A stretch of 44,175 bases of DNA from Methanomassiliicoccaceae archaeon UBA370 (GCA_002505345.1 DAUY01000014.1:1-44175), one strand, 5' to 3'. Shown: positions 4,345-13,515, counted from the stretch's first letter. Made by a program: numbers and translations. The notes: generated from the sequence alone by a model not told the origin.

Positions 4345-6213
4345 TCAGTATTCCCCCAGGTCCTTGATGTCGATGTATCTGGCGTCCAGGTACTCGGCCA
4401 ATCTGCGTGCGTCGTCCTTCCTCTTCACATCGTATATCTTTCCCGAGTTTATTACCGTCCATTCGATATTCGGATTTTTTATAGCGGCTGCGATGCGCTT
4501 CACCTCTCCCGCCGGGTCGGCGCATGGGAATGCGGGCAACGTCGCGCATCCGTCGGTTATCAGCATGATATAGCATTTCTCCCCGGGATGCTTCCTGAGG
4601 TAGTTCACCGCATAGTCCCTCGAAACGATGATTGCGCTGGCCAGCGGGGTCGATCCCCCTACCGGGGCTTGTTCGAGCGTATCACAGATCAGCTCCACGG
4701 AACGGGTGAACGGCACCGCGACCTCGGCTGCCCGTTCCCTGAATGTGACAAGTGCCACCCTGTCCCTTTTGACATAGCTTTCCATGAGCATGGACCTTAT
4801 CGCATTCTGCACAACGCCCATCATTCCTCCCTTCACAAGGGAGCCGCTCACATCCACGGCAAAGATGAATGAACACGATTTTCGTCTGGTCCTTATCTTC
4901 TCCCTTATGTCCTGGGCTTCGATCTTTATGCTCAGCCCATTGGAACCTCTGATGGTCTGGAAAGGGGCCGCCGCACGTACGGTCGCATCGAAAGCAGGAT
5001 CGGAGGTCTTACCACGCGGTATCCTGAATCCCCTGTACCTTCCTGAGTTCCTCATCGAAAGCGGGGCCCTCTTGCTCCTTATGCCTGCGATCTCGTGCAG
5101 ACGGAACGCCTCCAGCTCCTCGATCTCGTCCAGGGCCTCCCTGGCCTTCTCGTATATCGTGTCGTAACGCGATGCCGCGGACGGAGGCGCATCGGAAGGA
5201 GTTGGATCGCCGTTCTCTTCGGGCACCTTGTCTTCCTCGGAACATTCCGGCGCCGGGACCTGCACGTCCGGAGCCGTTTCCTCCACAAGCACGGTTTCTT
5301 CGGCCTCTGCCTCTGTAAGCGCAGCGGCCTCCGCATTAACCTTCTCTTTCTCCGCCTTGGAGGATCTCCTGTGGGAAAGGCAGAGGACGAGCGCATCGCT
5401 GATGTCGGAATCGGAGACCCGGGTCCTGCCGTCGAGAGCGGCCAGCGCTTTGGAGACCTTTGCCGCAGATATGTCCCCGCGGTGGCCGCGTACGTTCAGC
5501 TCTCTGCATATCTTCACTATCGTGATCACATCGTCCCTACCCAGGACCACCGATGCGAGTATCTTCCTGGCACTTTGTATCGCATCGGCAACATCGGAAT
5601 CGCTTTCCCGATAGATTTCGTAAAATGCAGACATGTCCTTGTTATGATCCATGTCTGCGAGGATTATCTCTGCCCTCTTTCGGACATCGTTTTCGGGAAT
5701 TATGTTGACGCATATCTCGAACCTGTCGGCTATGCTGTCCGGGATGTCTCTCTCCGAAGGGTCCATCGATGCTATCGCAGATGTTTCGATGTAATATTCT
5801 GCAGATGCCCCTTCTCTTTCCACAATGACCTTTCCGGACTCGACGCACTCCATAAGGGAATCCAGGGTCCTGCCGTCCATGAGATTCGCGTTGTCTACGT
5901 ATATCAGGTTCCCATCGGCCCGGCTCAGCAGTCCTCCCGAAACCGTAGCTTTGCCTTCGCTCACGGCCTTCTCCAGGTCAAGTCCGCCGAATAGCTGGTC
6001 GTCGGTTATGTTCTGGGGGACGTTGATCATTTCCCTCCCGGAAAGAACATCGGCGAATGCTCGGACCAGCAGGCTCTTGCCTGTGCCCGACGGACCTTTG
6101 ATGAGCACTCCGTTTATGCTCCCGTCGACCGCCAAGCACATGAGGGCTTTCTTTGCGAGCGACATCCCGCGCACGGCGGAGAACGGAAGTGACCTCAGTA
6201 CGTCTTGATGCAT
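4345..6213 (-). CDS. BchD/ChlD-like chelatase subunit (AAA+ plus VWA), 622 aa
   Basis: This is the large ATPase-like subunit of a magnesium/cobalt-chelatase-type motor. Residues 1-280 form an AAA+ domain with Walker A GPSGTGKS (40-47) and a Walker B position reading LIYVDNAN (about 103-110), where the catalytic Glu is replaced by Asn. An acidic, proline-rich linker spans about 290-345. A C-terminal von Willebrand A domain carries an intact MIDAS start DVSGS (454-458) and LITDG. In known chelatases the D subunit is the inactive scaffold that links the I ring to the catalytic subunit, and the altered Walker B fits this. It overlaps the I gene by 19 nt. No BchH/CobN catalytic subunit is in the window, so the metal and substrate are not known; corrinoid or other tetrapyrrole metallation is plausible in a methanogen. 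Confidence 0.85.
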   Translation of the reverse strand: MHQDVLRSLPFSAVRGMSLAKKALMCLAVDGSINGVLIKGPSGTGKSLLVRAFADVLSGREMINVPQNITDDQLFGGLDLEKAVSEGKATVSGGLLSRADGNLIYVDNANLMDGRTLDSLMECVESGKVIVEREGASAEYYIETSAIASMDPSERDIPDSIADRFEICVNIIPENDVRKRAEIILADMDHNKDMSAFYEIYRESDSDVADAIQSARKILASVVLGRDDVITIVKICRELNVRGHRGDISAAKVSKALAALDGRTRVSDSDISDALVLCLSHRRSSKAEKEKVNAEAAALTEAEAEETVLVEETAPDVQVPAPECSEEDKVPEENGDPTPSDAPPSAASRYDTIYEKAREALDEIEELEAFRLHEIAGIRSKRAPLSMRNSGRYRGFRIPRGKTSDPAFDATVRAAAPFQTIRGSNGLSIKIEAQDIREKIRTRRKSCSFIFAVDVSGSLVKGGMMGVVQNAIRSMLMESYVKRDRVALVTFRERAAEVAVPFTRSVELICDTLEQAPVGGSTPLASAIIVSRDYAVNYLRKHPGEKCYIMLITDGCATLPAFPCADPAGEVKRIAAAIKNPNIEWTVINSGKIYDVKRKDDARRLAEYLDARYIDIKDLGEY

Positions 6214-7226
6214 TCGTTGAGTTCCTCTCTGTCCAGTCCGCTTTTTTCGAACGGTTTTTTCTTCACACGGTGTGTAAGTACCATCGGGGCGACGGTTCTG
6301 AAATCATCCCTGTCGATCGAGTCCTTGCCCTCGAACGCCGCGTTGGCCCTGGCGGCCCTGACCAAGGTGATATCGGCCCTGTGGCCTTCCATCTTGAAAT
6401 ATATGGCTATATTTGAAGCGACCTCGACCATGTTCTGGCTTACCTGGACGTCCTTGACCCTCTCCCTTGCCATAGATATCTTTTCACGCAGAGCCTCGGT
6501 CTCGGGGCGGAATTTCTCAATGAAAGCATCCGGTTCCGAATCATACTCCAGCCTTCTCATGACGACCTCTGCTCTCGAGCTCACATACCTGTCGCCGACT
6601 ATGTCGACACAGAGCCCGAACCTGTCCAGGAGCTGGGGCCTGAGCTCGCCCTCTTCCGGGTTCATCGAACCTATCAGAATGAATTTCGAGGGGTGTGAAA
6701 ACGATACGCCCTCTCTCTCCACATAGTTCACTCCCATGGCTGCGGAATCCAGGAGAAGGTCTACTATATGGTCCTCCAGAAGGTTGACCTCGTCGACGTA
6801 CAGAATGTTCCTGTTAGCCTGTGCCAGAACCCCGGGCTCGAACCTTTTCTTACCTGTCTGAAGAACATGTTCCAGGTCCAGTGTGCCTGCTATACGGTCC
6901 TCTGTTGCGCTCAGCGGCAGCTCCACCACGCGGATCTGTCCTCTGTCTACCTCCTGCCTGACCCCTTCCTCCCTTGCACTCATGCATTCGGAACACAGCA
7001 ACTCAGGATGAGAGGGGTCGCACCGGAATCTGCACCCCTTAACGTACTCAATTTCGGGAAGCACATGTGCCAGAGATCTGACGGCCGTGGACTTTGCGGT
7101 ACCTTTTTCGCCTCTGATCAAAACCCCGCCGATACCTGGATCGACGATATTTAGGATGAGGGCCCTCTTCATATCGTCCTGGTCCACTATCGCAGTGAAA
7201 GGAAACGAACGTTTTTTGGATATCAT
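6195..7226 (-). CDS. BchI/ChlI-like chelatase AAA+ ATPase, 343 aa
   Basis: This is the ATP-hydrolysing ring subunit of a Mg/Co-chelatase-type complex. Walker A is GEKGTAKS (39-46) and Walker B ILYVDEVN (141-148) with the catalytic Glu intact. The family fingerprints LPLSATEDRIAGTLDLE and SMNPEEGELRPQLLDRFGL are present, as is the arginine-rich sensor GHRADITLVRAARA. A four-Cys insertion after residue 64 (C65, C69, C78, C81) is also seen in archaeal and cobaltochelatase-like members. A TATA-like AATTAATAG lies about 26 nt before ATG 7226, consistent with a leaderless start. It forms an operon with the BchD-like gene. Confidence 0.88.
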   Translation of the reverse strand: MISKKRSFPFTAIVDQDDMKRALILNIVDPGIGGVLIRGEKGTAKSTAVRSLAHVLPEIEYVKGCRFRCDPSHPELLCSECMSAREEGVRQEVDRGQIRVVELPLSATEDRIAGTLDLEHVLQTGKKRFEPGVLAQANRNILYVDEVNLLEDHIVDLLLDSAAMGVNYVEREGVSFSHPSKFILIGSMNPEEGELRPQLLDRFGLCVDIVGDRYVSSRAEVVMRRLEYDSEPDAFIEKFRPETEALREKISMARERVKDVQVSQNMVEVASNIAIYFKMEGHRADITLVRAARANAAFEGKDSIDRDDFRTVAPMVLTHRVKKKPFEKSGLDREELNECIKTY

Positions 7227-7289
7227 TGTAACGGAACGTCAGCGCATTCTGACTATTAATTCCATTCCGACCTGCCAGAGTGCATGTTT

Positions 7290-8291
7290 TTATAACTTTT
7301 CAGTTCGCTGAAAGCGCTCGGTATTTGACAGATCTTCATTCCTTTCCCTAAAACGGAGACGCACATGGGAGGTCAAAGACAGAATTGGAAGCTCGATCAG
7401 CGGACCTACGATCAGTATGAGAAGTATCAACGGATTGTTCGGGAATATGGCAACTGCGATAGCCAGAGAAAGAGGGGAATTTCTGGCCATGGTCGTGAAT
7501 ATCAGGGACGTGGAATCATCGAAGCTTAAGTGCGCACCTCTGGAGACGATTGACGATATCCCGTAGTTTACCGCGAAGAATATCAGCATCGGTAAGATCA
7601 TCATCAGCAACACCGACAGGTTCTCCGCGAGCACCCCGCCCTCTGAAGAAAACATGGACACTATAGCCAGGCAGAGGAATGCCAACTGTATGTCGTCGCT
7701 TTTAGCGGTGAGCCTTTCCCTTGCGGTTTCGACCGCCTTCACCTTGCAAGCAAGTTGTTTCAGAACGACAGAGAGCAGTATCGGGATCAGAAGGATTGCT
7801 ACAAGCCCCGTGAACATTGATGCCGGTTCGAAGTTGATCTTTTCGCCGATGAAAAGGAATAGATAAAACGGAAGCAAAAGTATCTGCAGCACGAGGTTCA
7901 GAGGCAGTATTGAGCTGCTTAGAGGTATGTTCCCCTTCGACAATGACGTGAACACCAAATACCAATCAGTACAGGGGGTGACAAGCAACATCAATATCCC
8001 GATCTGGATATCGATGGAGCCGGCGAAGAATACCATCCCCAGAACAACGGCGAACAGGGGAGTCCATACAAAATTGATTATCAAAGCCCAGGAAGTGAAC
8101 TTGACGTTGAGGAAAGACTCCTTCAACCTCTTTATGTCCACTGATAGGAAGACAAAGAAAAGCATCGCCACGAGGAACGGTTCTATCAAAGAGGATGACC
8201 AGCTCCCGAACCCCGTATATATGCCCAGAAGAACTCCCGCGATGGCGGACATGATGATGAAGAGCGGCTGGACCTTCTCCCCGTATTTCAC
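7290..8291 (-). CDS. BASS/ACR3-family membrane transporter, 333 aa
   Basis: This is a multi-pass inner-membrane protein with about nine to ten hydrophobic segments (for example LFIIMSAIAGVLLGIYTGF and LIINFVWTPLFAVVLGMVFF). The TPCTDWYLVFTSLSKGN motif is typical of the ACR3/arsenite branch of the bile acid:sodium symporter superfamily. ACR3 proteins export arsenite; bile-acid-type members import organic anions. No ArsR or ArsC gene is adjacent, so the substrate is uncertain. The start is set at GTG 8291 because a strong TATA box (8314-8323) ends exactly 22 nt upstream, implying a leaderless mRNA; an open frame reaches 8447 but would place the promoter inside the gene. Confidence 0.78.
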   Translation of the reverse strand: MKYGEKVQPLFIIMSAIAGVLLGIYTGFGSWSSSLIEPFLVAMLFFVFLSVDIKRLKESFLNVKFTSWALIINFVWTPLFAVVLGMVFFAGSIDIQIGILMLLVTPCTDWYLVFTSLSKGNIPLSSSILPLNLVLQILLLPFYLFLFIGEKINFEPASMFTGLVAILLIPILLSVVLKQLACKVKAVETARERLTAKSDDIQLAFLCLAIVSMFSSEGGVLAENLSVLLMMILPMLIFFAVNYGISSIVSRGAHLSFDDSTSLIFTTMARNSPLSLAIAVAIFPNNPLILLILIVGPLIELPILSLTSHVRLRFRERNEDLSNTERFQRTEKL

Positions 8292-8313
8292 AATCTGCCC
8301 ACTGGCTTTACGG

Positions 8314-8323
8314 CTTATATAAA
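8314..8323 (-). promoter_or_regulatory. TATA box for the BASS transporter gene
   Basis: TTTATATAAG on the minus strand lies 22 nt before GTG 8291. This spacing puts transcription start at or next to the start codon. Confidence 0.6.
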
Positions 8324-8528
8324 CTACTGCACCCTCTCTACTGAGATTTTCTTGATTTGGAATAGGGCACCCGTCAGTGTCTTCACCGTCCGGGCATATC
8401 GATAGTTTCTTGAATGTGCCAGATCTTGATGGTATTGTGCGGTCCAAGATATTTCCCGTGAATTCCCGGGACCGACGGGATTTCCGCGGAGTTTCCTTCT
8501 AAAATGTTTGGTGCCCTTCCTGGCACTC

Positions 8529-8654
8529 TCAGGCAAGATCTATGCACACCGTGCCGCAGAAATCAAGGGCAATCTCGAATTCGCCGCAATATCCTGCCGA
8601 CAGCATGCCTTCGGTGTCAAGCCAAAGTTCTCTCGGTGACTCGTCTGCATCCAT
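8529..8654 (-). CDS. possible 41-aa acidic microprotein
   Basis: A short frame ATG 8654 to TGA 8529-8531 encodes MDADESPRELWLDTEGML followed by SAGYCGEFEIALDFCGTVCI. It has three Cys and eight or more acidic residues. A TATA-like AAAAATATG (8677-8685) ends exactly 22 nt before the ATG, the same spacing as in the neighbouring transporter promoter. No family recognised. It could also be a gene remnant. The rest of the 8292-8779 intergenic region holds only the transporter and purP promoters; I see no other gene in it. Confidence 0.35.
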   Translation of the reverse strand: MDADESPRELWLDTEGMLSAGYCGEFEIALDFCGTVCIDLA

Positions 8655-8736
8655 GCGATCTTACCACCGTCGACTGCATATTTTTACCTTCTATGGAAGG
8701 TTTGGCATTTCAGATGATGCGCCCGCGCGTCAGAGA

Positions 8737-8747
8737 AATTATATTAT
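8737..8747 (+). promoter_or_regulatory. TATA box for purP operon
   Basis: AATTATATTAT on the plus strand lies about 33 nt before the GTG start. It leaves a short leader that contains the AGAGGG ribosome site. Confidence 0.5.
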
Positions 8748-8779
8748 GGGGGACGGGTTACAGAGGGAAGAGGGTTGAT

Positions 8780-9937
8780 GTGATCGAAAGAAACACGGTA
8801 TTGAGAAACCTTGAAAGGTACGATCTCGGCCAAGCGAAGGTAGGAGTTCTCGCTTCGCATTCCGCACTGGATACGTGCGACGGCGCAGTTTCGGAGGGTT
8901 TCAAGACCGTAGCGGTGTGCCAGAAGGGCAGAGAAAAGACTTTCAGCAATTATTTCAAAACACAGAGGGACACCGAAGGCAATGCCGTAAGGGGAGTCGT
9001 CGACGAGACCCTGGTGCTTGACAGATTCTCCGACGTGCTCAAGACAGAGGTGCAGAAGGACATCATGGGAAGGAATGTACTTTTCGTACCCAACCGGTCC
9101 CTGGTCGCCTACTGTGGTATCGACGCGATAGAGGATGATTTCGCGGTTCCCATGGTCGGAAGCCGCAACCTCCTGAGGTCCGAGGAGAGAGGGGACGAAA
9201 GAGATTACTACTGGATCCTCGAGCAGGCAGGGCTACCCTTCCCGAAAAAAGTGGAGAAACCGGAGGACATAGACGGCCTGACCATAGTAAAGGTCCACCA
9301 CAAGGTGAAAAAGCTTGAAAGAGGATTCTTCACTGTCAAAGATTACGACCAGTTCGTTGAAAAGTCCACCGAGCTCATACAGCAGGGGGTCATCGAAGAG
9401 GACTTCCTGTCACATGCGAGAATGGAGCAGTACGTGATCGGTCCCGTTTTCAACCTGGATTTCTTCCACTCTCCGCTTGAGGAGAAGGGCGAGAAGATAG
9501 AACTGCTCGGGGTCGACTGGCGTTTCGAGAGCTCTCTCGACGGATATGCCAGGCTTCCGGGTAAGCAACAGGTCGAACTTGAGGAGATGGGCGTATTGCC
9601 GGAGTACACGGTATGCGGCCACAATTCCGCAACGCTTAGGGAATCGCTGCTTGACAACGCCTTCAAACTAGCCGAAAAATACGTGAAGGCCACTCAGAAG
9701 TTCTACGATCCCGGAGTCATCGGGCCTTTCTGCCTTCAGACCTGCGTAGACAAGGACCTTAATTTCTTCATTTACGACGTGGCGCCGCGCATCGGCGGCG
9801 GAACAAACGTCCACATGTCTGTCGGCCATCCCTACGGAAACGCCCTCTGGAGGAAGGAGATGAGCACCGGAAGGAGACTCTCCATGGAGATAAGGCGCGC
9901 CATAGAGCAGGAACGCATCGAGGAAATAATAACGTGA
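8780..9937 (+). CDS. purP: PurP, formate-dependent AICAR formyltransferase-type synthetase, 385 aa
   Basis: PurP makes FAICAR from AICAR, formate and ATP in archaeal purine synthesis, replacing the folate-dependent PurH step. The protein has the N-terminal Rossmann-like region (VGVLASHSALDTCDGAVSEG), the ATP-grasp body (RNLLRSEERGDERDYYWILE) and the C-terminal domain ending APRIGGGTNVHMSVGHPYG, which is diagnostic for this family. The start is GTG 8780 with AGAGGG 5 nt upstream. Length fits the family (about 340-390 aa). It is the first gene of an operon with 9947-10603 and 10600-11298. Archaea often have paralogues (PurO/PurP-like), so the exact activity is inferred. Confidence 0.88.
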   Translation: MIERNTVLRNLERYDLGQAKVGVLASHSALDTCDGAVSEGFKTVAVCQKGREKTFSNYFKTQRDTEGNAVRGVVDETLVLDRFSDVLKTEVQKDIMGRNVLFVPNRSLVAYCGIDAIEDDFAVPMVGSRNLLRSEERGDERDYYWILEQAGLPFPKKVEKPEDIDGLTIVKVHHKVKKLERGFFTVKDYDQFVEKSTELIQQGVIEEDFLSHARMEQYVIGPVFNLDFFHSPLEEKGEKIELLGVDWRFESSLDGYARLPGKQQVELEEMGVLPEYTVCGHNSATLRESLLDNAFKLAEKYVKATQKFYDPGVIGPFCLQTCVDKDLNFFIYDVAPRIGGGTNVHMSVGHPYGNALWRKEMSTGRRLSMEIRRAIEQERIEEIIT

Positions 9938-9946
9938 GGCTTTTAA

Positions 9947-10603
9947 ATGAACAGCAAAAAAACCATACTGGCTATAGTATTGATGGCACTGATTGCCGTT
10001 CCGGCCCTTTCCCTGTACGACTCGGATGAATGCGAAGCCGCACCCGTGGGAAACTGCCTCATAATAGATACCTCGAGCATATCCTCCGGAGGATTCGACA
10101 CGAGGACGGCGGGATATGTCGACGTCACGATAATCAACAACACTGATGCTCAAGCTTCGGTGCTGGTGTTCATAACATATGAGAACAAAACATCCAGGCT
10201 TGCCGAGGAGACGGTCACGGTAGATGCCGGCAGCTCTGCAAGGGCCACGCTCAATTTCACAATTGGCTCCGCAGGCACCAAGAACCTGACGGTATGGGGA
10301 GAATCCGATGACGCCGAGTTCCTCACGGACAGCGACGACAACACGCTTAACTCGGCGAACTTCACCATAGAGGTAAAAGAATCCATATGGTCAAGCTGGA
10401 CGACATATGCGGCCATAATCGCCATAGTCGCGCTTATAGCCTTGGCGGTGTTCCTGAAATACCGCAATGCACCGAAAGCCGAGCAGACGGTGACATTCAC
10501 CGAACTCGAGGAGCAGAGAAGGGGCAAGACATCCCAGAAGTCCGTCCAGGCAAAGGCTCCCACCACAGAGAAGAAGAAGTACCAGGGCAAAAGCAAGAAA
10601 TGA
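9947..10603 (+). CDS. secreted/membrane-anchored CARDB-like protein, 218 aa
   Basis: The N-terminus (KKTILAIVLMALIAVPALSL) is a signal peptide or anchor, followed by DSDECEA, a motif common on surface proteins of gut Methanomassiliicoccales as I recall. Residues about 35-140 form a beta-sandwich-like domain rich in Thr/Val (YVDVTIINNTDAQASVLVFI), resembling CARDB adhesion modules. A C-terminal membrane helix (YAAIIAIVALIALAVFL) is followed by a basic cytoplasmic tail of about 50 residues. GAGG lies 7 nt before ATG 9947. It sits between purP and a lipoate-ligase-like gene, with ATGA overlap to the latter. Function unknown. Confidence 0.75.
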   Translation: MNSKKTILAIVLMALIAVPALSLYDSDECEAAPVGNCLIIDTSSISSGGFDTRTAGYVDVTIINNTDAQASVLVFITYENKTSRLAEETVTVDAGSSARATLNFTIGSAGTKNLTVWGESDDAEFLTDSDDNTLNSANFTIEVKESIWSSWTTYAAIIAIVALIALAVFLKYRNAPKAEQTVTFTELEEQRRGKTSQKSVQAKAPTTEKKKYQGKSKK

Positions 10604-11298
10604 CCTGGAGATTCGTCGACCTCGGGGCAGTCCCCCCTGAATACGGCGCGGCCGCAGACGCGGCGGTATTCGGGGAGGTCTCCGGCGGACGTTCACCGGG
10701 CACACTTCATATCTACAGCCGCGACATGATGACGGTTTCGCTTGGAAGATTCAGAGATCTGGATACGGACGTCAGAAGGTACGCCTTGGAACGTCTGGGC
10801 ATAACCGCCGTGAGGCGCATAAGCGGAGGGAGCACGGTCCTCACCGGCCCCTCCCAGATTATATACTCCTTCACCTCGGAGGATTTTTTCCGGAGCAAGA
10901 AGGATTCTTACTCCGAGATATGCGGATGCGTAGCTTCGGCATTGAGGTCCCTGGGCCTCGATGCCGCGTACAAAGAACCTAACGACATCCTCTCCGGGGG
11001 CATGAAGATCTCCGGAGGGGCGCAGTACCGTGCGGGAGGATTCCTCATTCAGCACGGAACTGTGATAGTTGAACCTGAACCTCTGATCGAAGAGGTCCTG
11101 ATGCCTCTCAAAGAACGCAGCTATTCCTGCACCACATCGATATCCGAACGTCTGGGACATTCGGTTTCGAGAGGCTCCGTCGCAGAGGCTCTGAGGGGGG
11201 CGTTCCGTAAAAAACTGTGCCCCGATCTATCGGACGGAGAACTCACGAAGGGAGAATTGCGTTTCATCGCAGACAACTCTGACCGGTTCAGAGTCTGA
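10600..11298 (+). CDS. lipoate-protein ligase A-like protein (catalytic domain), 232 aa
   Basis: This belongs to the BPL/LplA/LipB family, which attaches lipoyl, octanoyl or biotinyl groups to protein lysines. The RRISGGSTVLTGP motif corresponds to the family's RRxSGGGAVxHD substrate loop, and KISGGAQYRAGGFLIQHGTV carries the conserved lysine. There is no C-terminal accessory domain, which in archaea such as Thermoplasma is a separate LplB polypeptide; none is seen here. The start ATG 10600 overlaps the upstream stop as ATGA. The 3' end overlaps the convergent GNAT gene by 11 nt. The true cofactor is not certain. Confidence 0.75.
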   Translation: MTWRFVDLGAVPPEYGAAADAAVFGEVSGGRSPGTLHIYSRDMMTVSLGRFRDLDTDVRRYALERLGITAVRRISGGSTVLTGPSQIIYSFTSEDFFRSKKDSYSEICGCVASALRSLGLDAAYKEPNDILSGGMKISGGAQYRAGGFLIQHGTVIVEPEPLIEEVLMPLKERSYSCTTSISERLGHSVSRGSVAEALRGAFRKKLCPDLSDGELTKGELRFIADNSDRFRV

Positions 11299-11785
11299 GC
11301 TTTGGGTCCCTGAGGTCCACAAGTGCTACCTGGCGGGGGTCCATGAAGAACCCGGCCTTCTTGTGAAGCAGTATCGAGGGCGCGTTCTCCGGCTGGATCG
11401 TGCTGTGGGCAACGTCCGCTCCCTGGGCGATGCCTTCCTTAAGGCATGCGGTCAGCAACCTGTACGCGATCTGGTTGCGTCTGAAGTAAGGATGCACGCC
11501 CATGTTCTCGATCCATACGAGGTTCTCCGCATCGGCTATGTGATGTAACATCTGGGCGAACAGGAATCCGATGACCTCGTCGTCCTCCACCGCGACGAAG
11601 CTCAGCCCGCTTTCAAGATACGCTCTGAAATGCTTCCTGCTGCTTGCACCAAGGTTCTCCTTCCACTCTTCCGGCAGTTCCTCCCATTTGTTCTCGATGG
11701 TCGCTTTGAAGTACTCTCTGATACAGGAGATCTCCAGCTTTCGGACCCCTTCGAGGTCCTTCAGCTTGAGTTTGCGTATCTCCAT
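11288..11785 (-). CDS. GNAT-family N-acetyltransferase, 165 aa
   Basis: The protein has the GNAT order: an N-terminal strand and helix (MEIRKLKLKDLEGVRKLE), central strands ending SFVAVEDDEVIGFLFA, the acetyl-CoA loop region WIENMGVHPYFRRNQIAYRL (a variant of Q/RxxGxG/A reading RRNQIA), and the late helix SILLHKKAGFF. The start at 11785 shares one base with the argS stop (TGATG). As the third gene of prf1-argS-GNAT it may act on a translation component, but the target is unknown. Confidence 0.78.
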   Translation of the reverse strand: MEIRKLKLKDLEGVRKLEISCIREYFKATIENKWEELPEEWKENLGASSRKHFRAYLESGLSFVAVEDDEVIGFLFAQMLHHIADAENLVWIENMGVHPYFRRNQIAYRLLTACLKEGIAQGADVAHSTIQPENAPSILLHKKAGFFMDPRQVALVDLRDPKLRL

Positions 11786-13503
11786 CACATCTCCTCCGGG
11801 GCGCCCATTCCTAGACATTCCAGAACGTTCCTCAGAACGATCTTTGAACATTCGACGAGCGTCAGCCTCGCGTTCGCGCTTGCGCCGGAAGAAAGGACCG
11901 GCACGGCGGCATAGAACTGGTTGAAGGCGGATGCGACCTCGTGCCCGTAAGCGGGAAGGACATGGACCCTCTTCTGGTTGCCGGCCTCCGCGATGACGGA
12001 ACTGAATTTCGAAAGTACCTTGACCAGCTTGATCTCGTACTCGTCCGTAAGTTTCGAAGGGTCGGCATCACGTTCGAAATCCCCTGCCTTGCGGAGCATG
12101 CTGCATGCCCTGGCATGCACATACTGGAGATAGGGTCCGCTGTTTCCGTCGAAGTTGAGAGCCTCTTTCCATGTGAAGACGAACTGTTTCTCAGGCTGGA
12201 CGCGGACCACGTTGTATCTTATGGCTCCTACGCCTATGACGCGGGCCGTCTCGCGCATCCTCTCTTCGCTCATGTCGTCGCGTCTGCTCCTTATCTCCTC
12301 GTATGCGCGTTCGACGGCCTCGTCTATCAGGTCGTCGAGGTAGACGACGACGCCCTTCCTTGTGGACATCTTGCCCTCCGGGAGCGACACAAAAGCATAG
12401 AACATCGGTTCCGGCTCCATCACGCATCCCAGGATCCTCAGGGCGTACGTCAGCTGCTGCGAACCCAGCTTCTGGTCCTCCCCCAGGACGTCTATGACAC
12501 GGTCGGACCTCGAGAATTTGCTCATATGGTACGCTATGTCCCTCGTCGTGTAGAGGGTCGTCCCGTCCGACCTTGTGAATGTGAACTTGGTGTTCTTTCC
12601 GTTGACCCCGAACTCGGCCAGGTCCACATACCAGGACCCGTCCTCGGTCTGTCCGGCATAATCGGTCCTTTTCATCCTGGAGACAACACTGGCAGCAGAA
12701 CCGTCCGCGATGAAGTCCGATTCCCACGTGTACCTGTCGAGGGCGACGTTGATGTTCGCCAGTGATTCCTTCAGGCCCTCGAGCATTATCTGGGCCGTGT
12801 GCCTCACAGACCCTATCACTTCCTGATCGCCCGCCTCGAACCTCCTGAGCATGTCCGATATCTGCTCCGCGACGGCGGGGTCCTCTTCCATCATCTTATT
12901 CGCTTTACGGTAGTAGGCTACGAGCTTGTGGTCGGTCTTGTCCCTCTCTTCCTCCTCGACCGATCCTTTCGGGATGTTCTCCACGCCCCAGGTCAGGATA
13001 ACGACCTGTTTCCCCACATCGTTGACGTAGTATTCGGTGACGACCTCGTTGCCGCACATCTTCAGGCATCTGGCCAGCGTGTCGCCTATTATCGGGTTCC
13101 TGGCACGGCCGACGTGTATGGGCCCGGTGGGGTTCGTCGATGTGTGCTCCACGTTTACCCTGACGCCCGTCGGAGGAAGTCTGCCGTAACCGTCTCCTTT
13201 AGCCAGTATCTCATTGAGCGTCTCGGTTACCAGGACGCCACGGTCGATGCTGAAATTGACATACCCGTTCATTGATGAAACGGCGCTTATGGATCCGGAG
13301 GGCCTTATCATGCCCGCCAGCTTCTCCGCTATGTCTTTCGGTGATTTCCTCATTGTCTTGGCCAGGTTGAAGCACGGCACCGCCAGGTCGGCATCTCCGA
13401 CAGAAGGGACCTCGATTATGAAATCGACCTCGGAGCCGGACTCGGCCAGTGCATTCCTCGTCGCAATTTCGACCTCGTTCCTGAAATCGTCTGCTATGCC
13501 CAT
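11785..13503 (-). CDS. argS: arginyl-tRNA synthetase, 572 aa
   Basis: This is a class I synthetase charging tRNA-Arg. The N-terminal Add1 domain is followed by the HIGH-type signature HVGRARN (130-136) in the context TSTNPTGPIHVGRARN. The KMSKS loop reads KMSTRKG (378-384). The C-terminal anticodon-binding DALR domain includes FNQFYAAVPVL. Length is normal for archaeal ArgRS. An AAGGTAGTGG ribosome site lies before ATG 13503, 12 nt after the prf1 stop, so both are co-transcribed. Confidence 0.95.
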   Translation of the reverse strand: MGIADDFRNEVEIATRNALAESGSEVDFIIEVPSVGDADLAVPCFNLAKTMRKSPKDIAEKLAGMIRPSGSISAVSSMNGYVNFSIDRGVLVTETLNEILAKGDGYGRLPPTGVRVNVEHTSTNPTGPIHVGRARNPIIGDTLARCLKMCGNEVVTEYYVNDVGKQVVILTWGVENIPKGSVEEEERDKTDHKLVAYYRKANKMMEEDPAVAEQISDMLRRFEAGDQEVIGSVRHTAQIMLEGLKESLANINVALDRYTWESDFIADGSAASVVSRMKRTDYAGQTEDGSWYVDLAEFGVNGKNTKFTFTRSDGTTLYTTRDIAYHMSKFSRSDRVIDVLGEDQKLGSQQLTYALRILGCVMEPEPMFYAFVSLPEGKMSTRKGVVVYLDDLIDEAVERAYEEIRSRRDDMSEERMRETARVIGVGAIRYNVVRVQPEKQFVFTWKEALNFDGNSGPYLQYVHARACSMLRKAGDFERDADPSKLTDEYEIKLVKVLSKFSSVIAEAGNQKRVHVLPAYGHEVASAFNQFYAAVPVLSSGASANARLTLVECSKIVLRNVLECLGMGAPEEM

Positions 13504-13515
13504 TTTTCCACTACC

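Noticed and set aside
4190..4576. 128-codon minus-strand frame overlapping the end of the BchD-like gene
   Set aside because: Most of it lies out of frame inside the well-supported VWA domain; the 4122-4319 frame explains the segment better.
5095..5994. 299-codon plus-strand frame opposite the BchD-like gene
   Set aside because: Antisense shadow with no recognisable domain.
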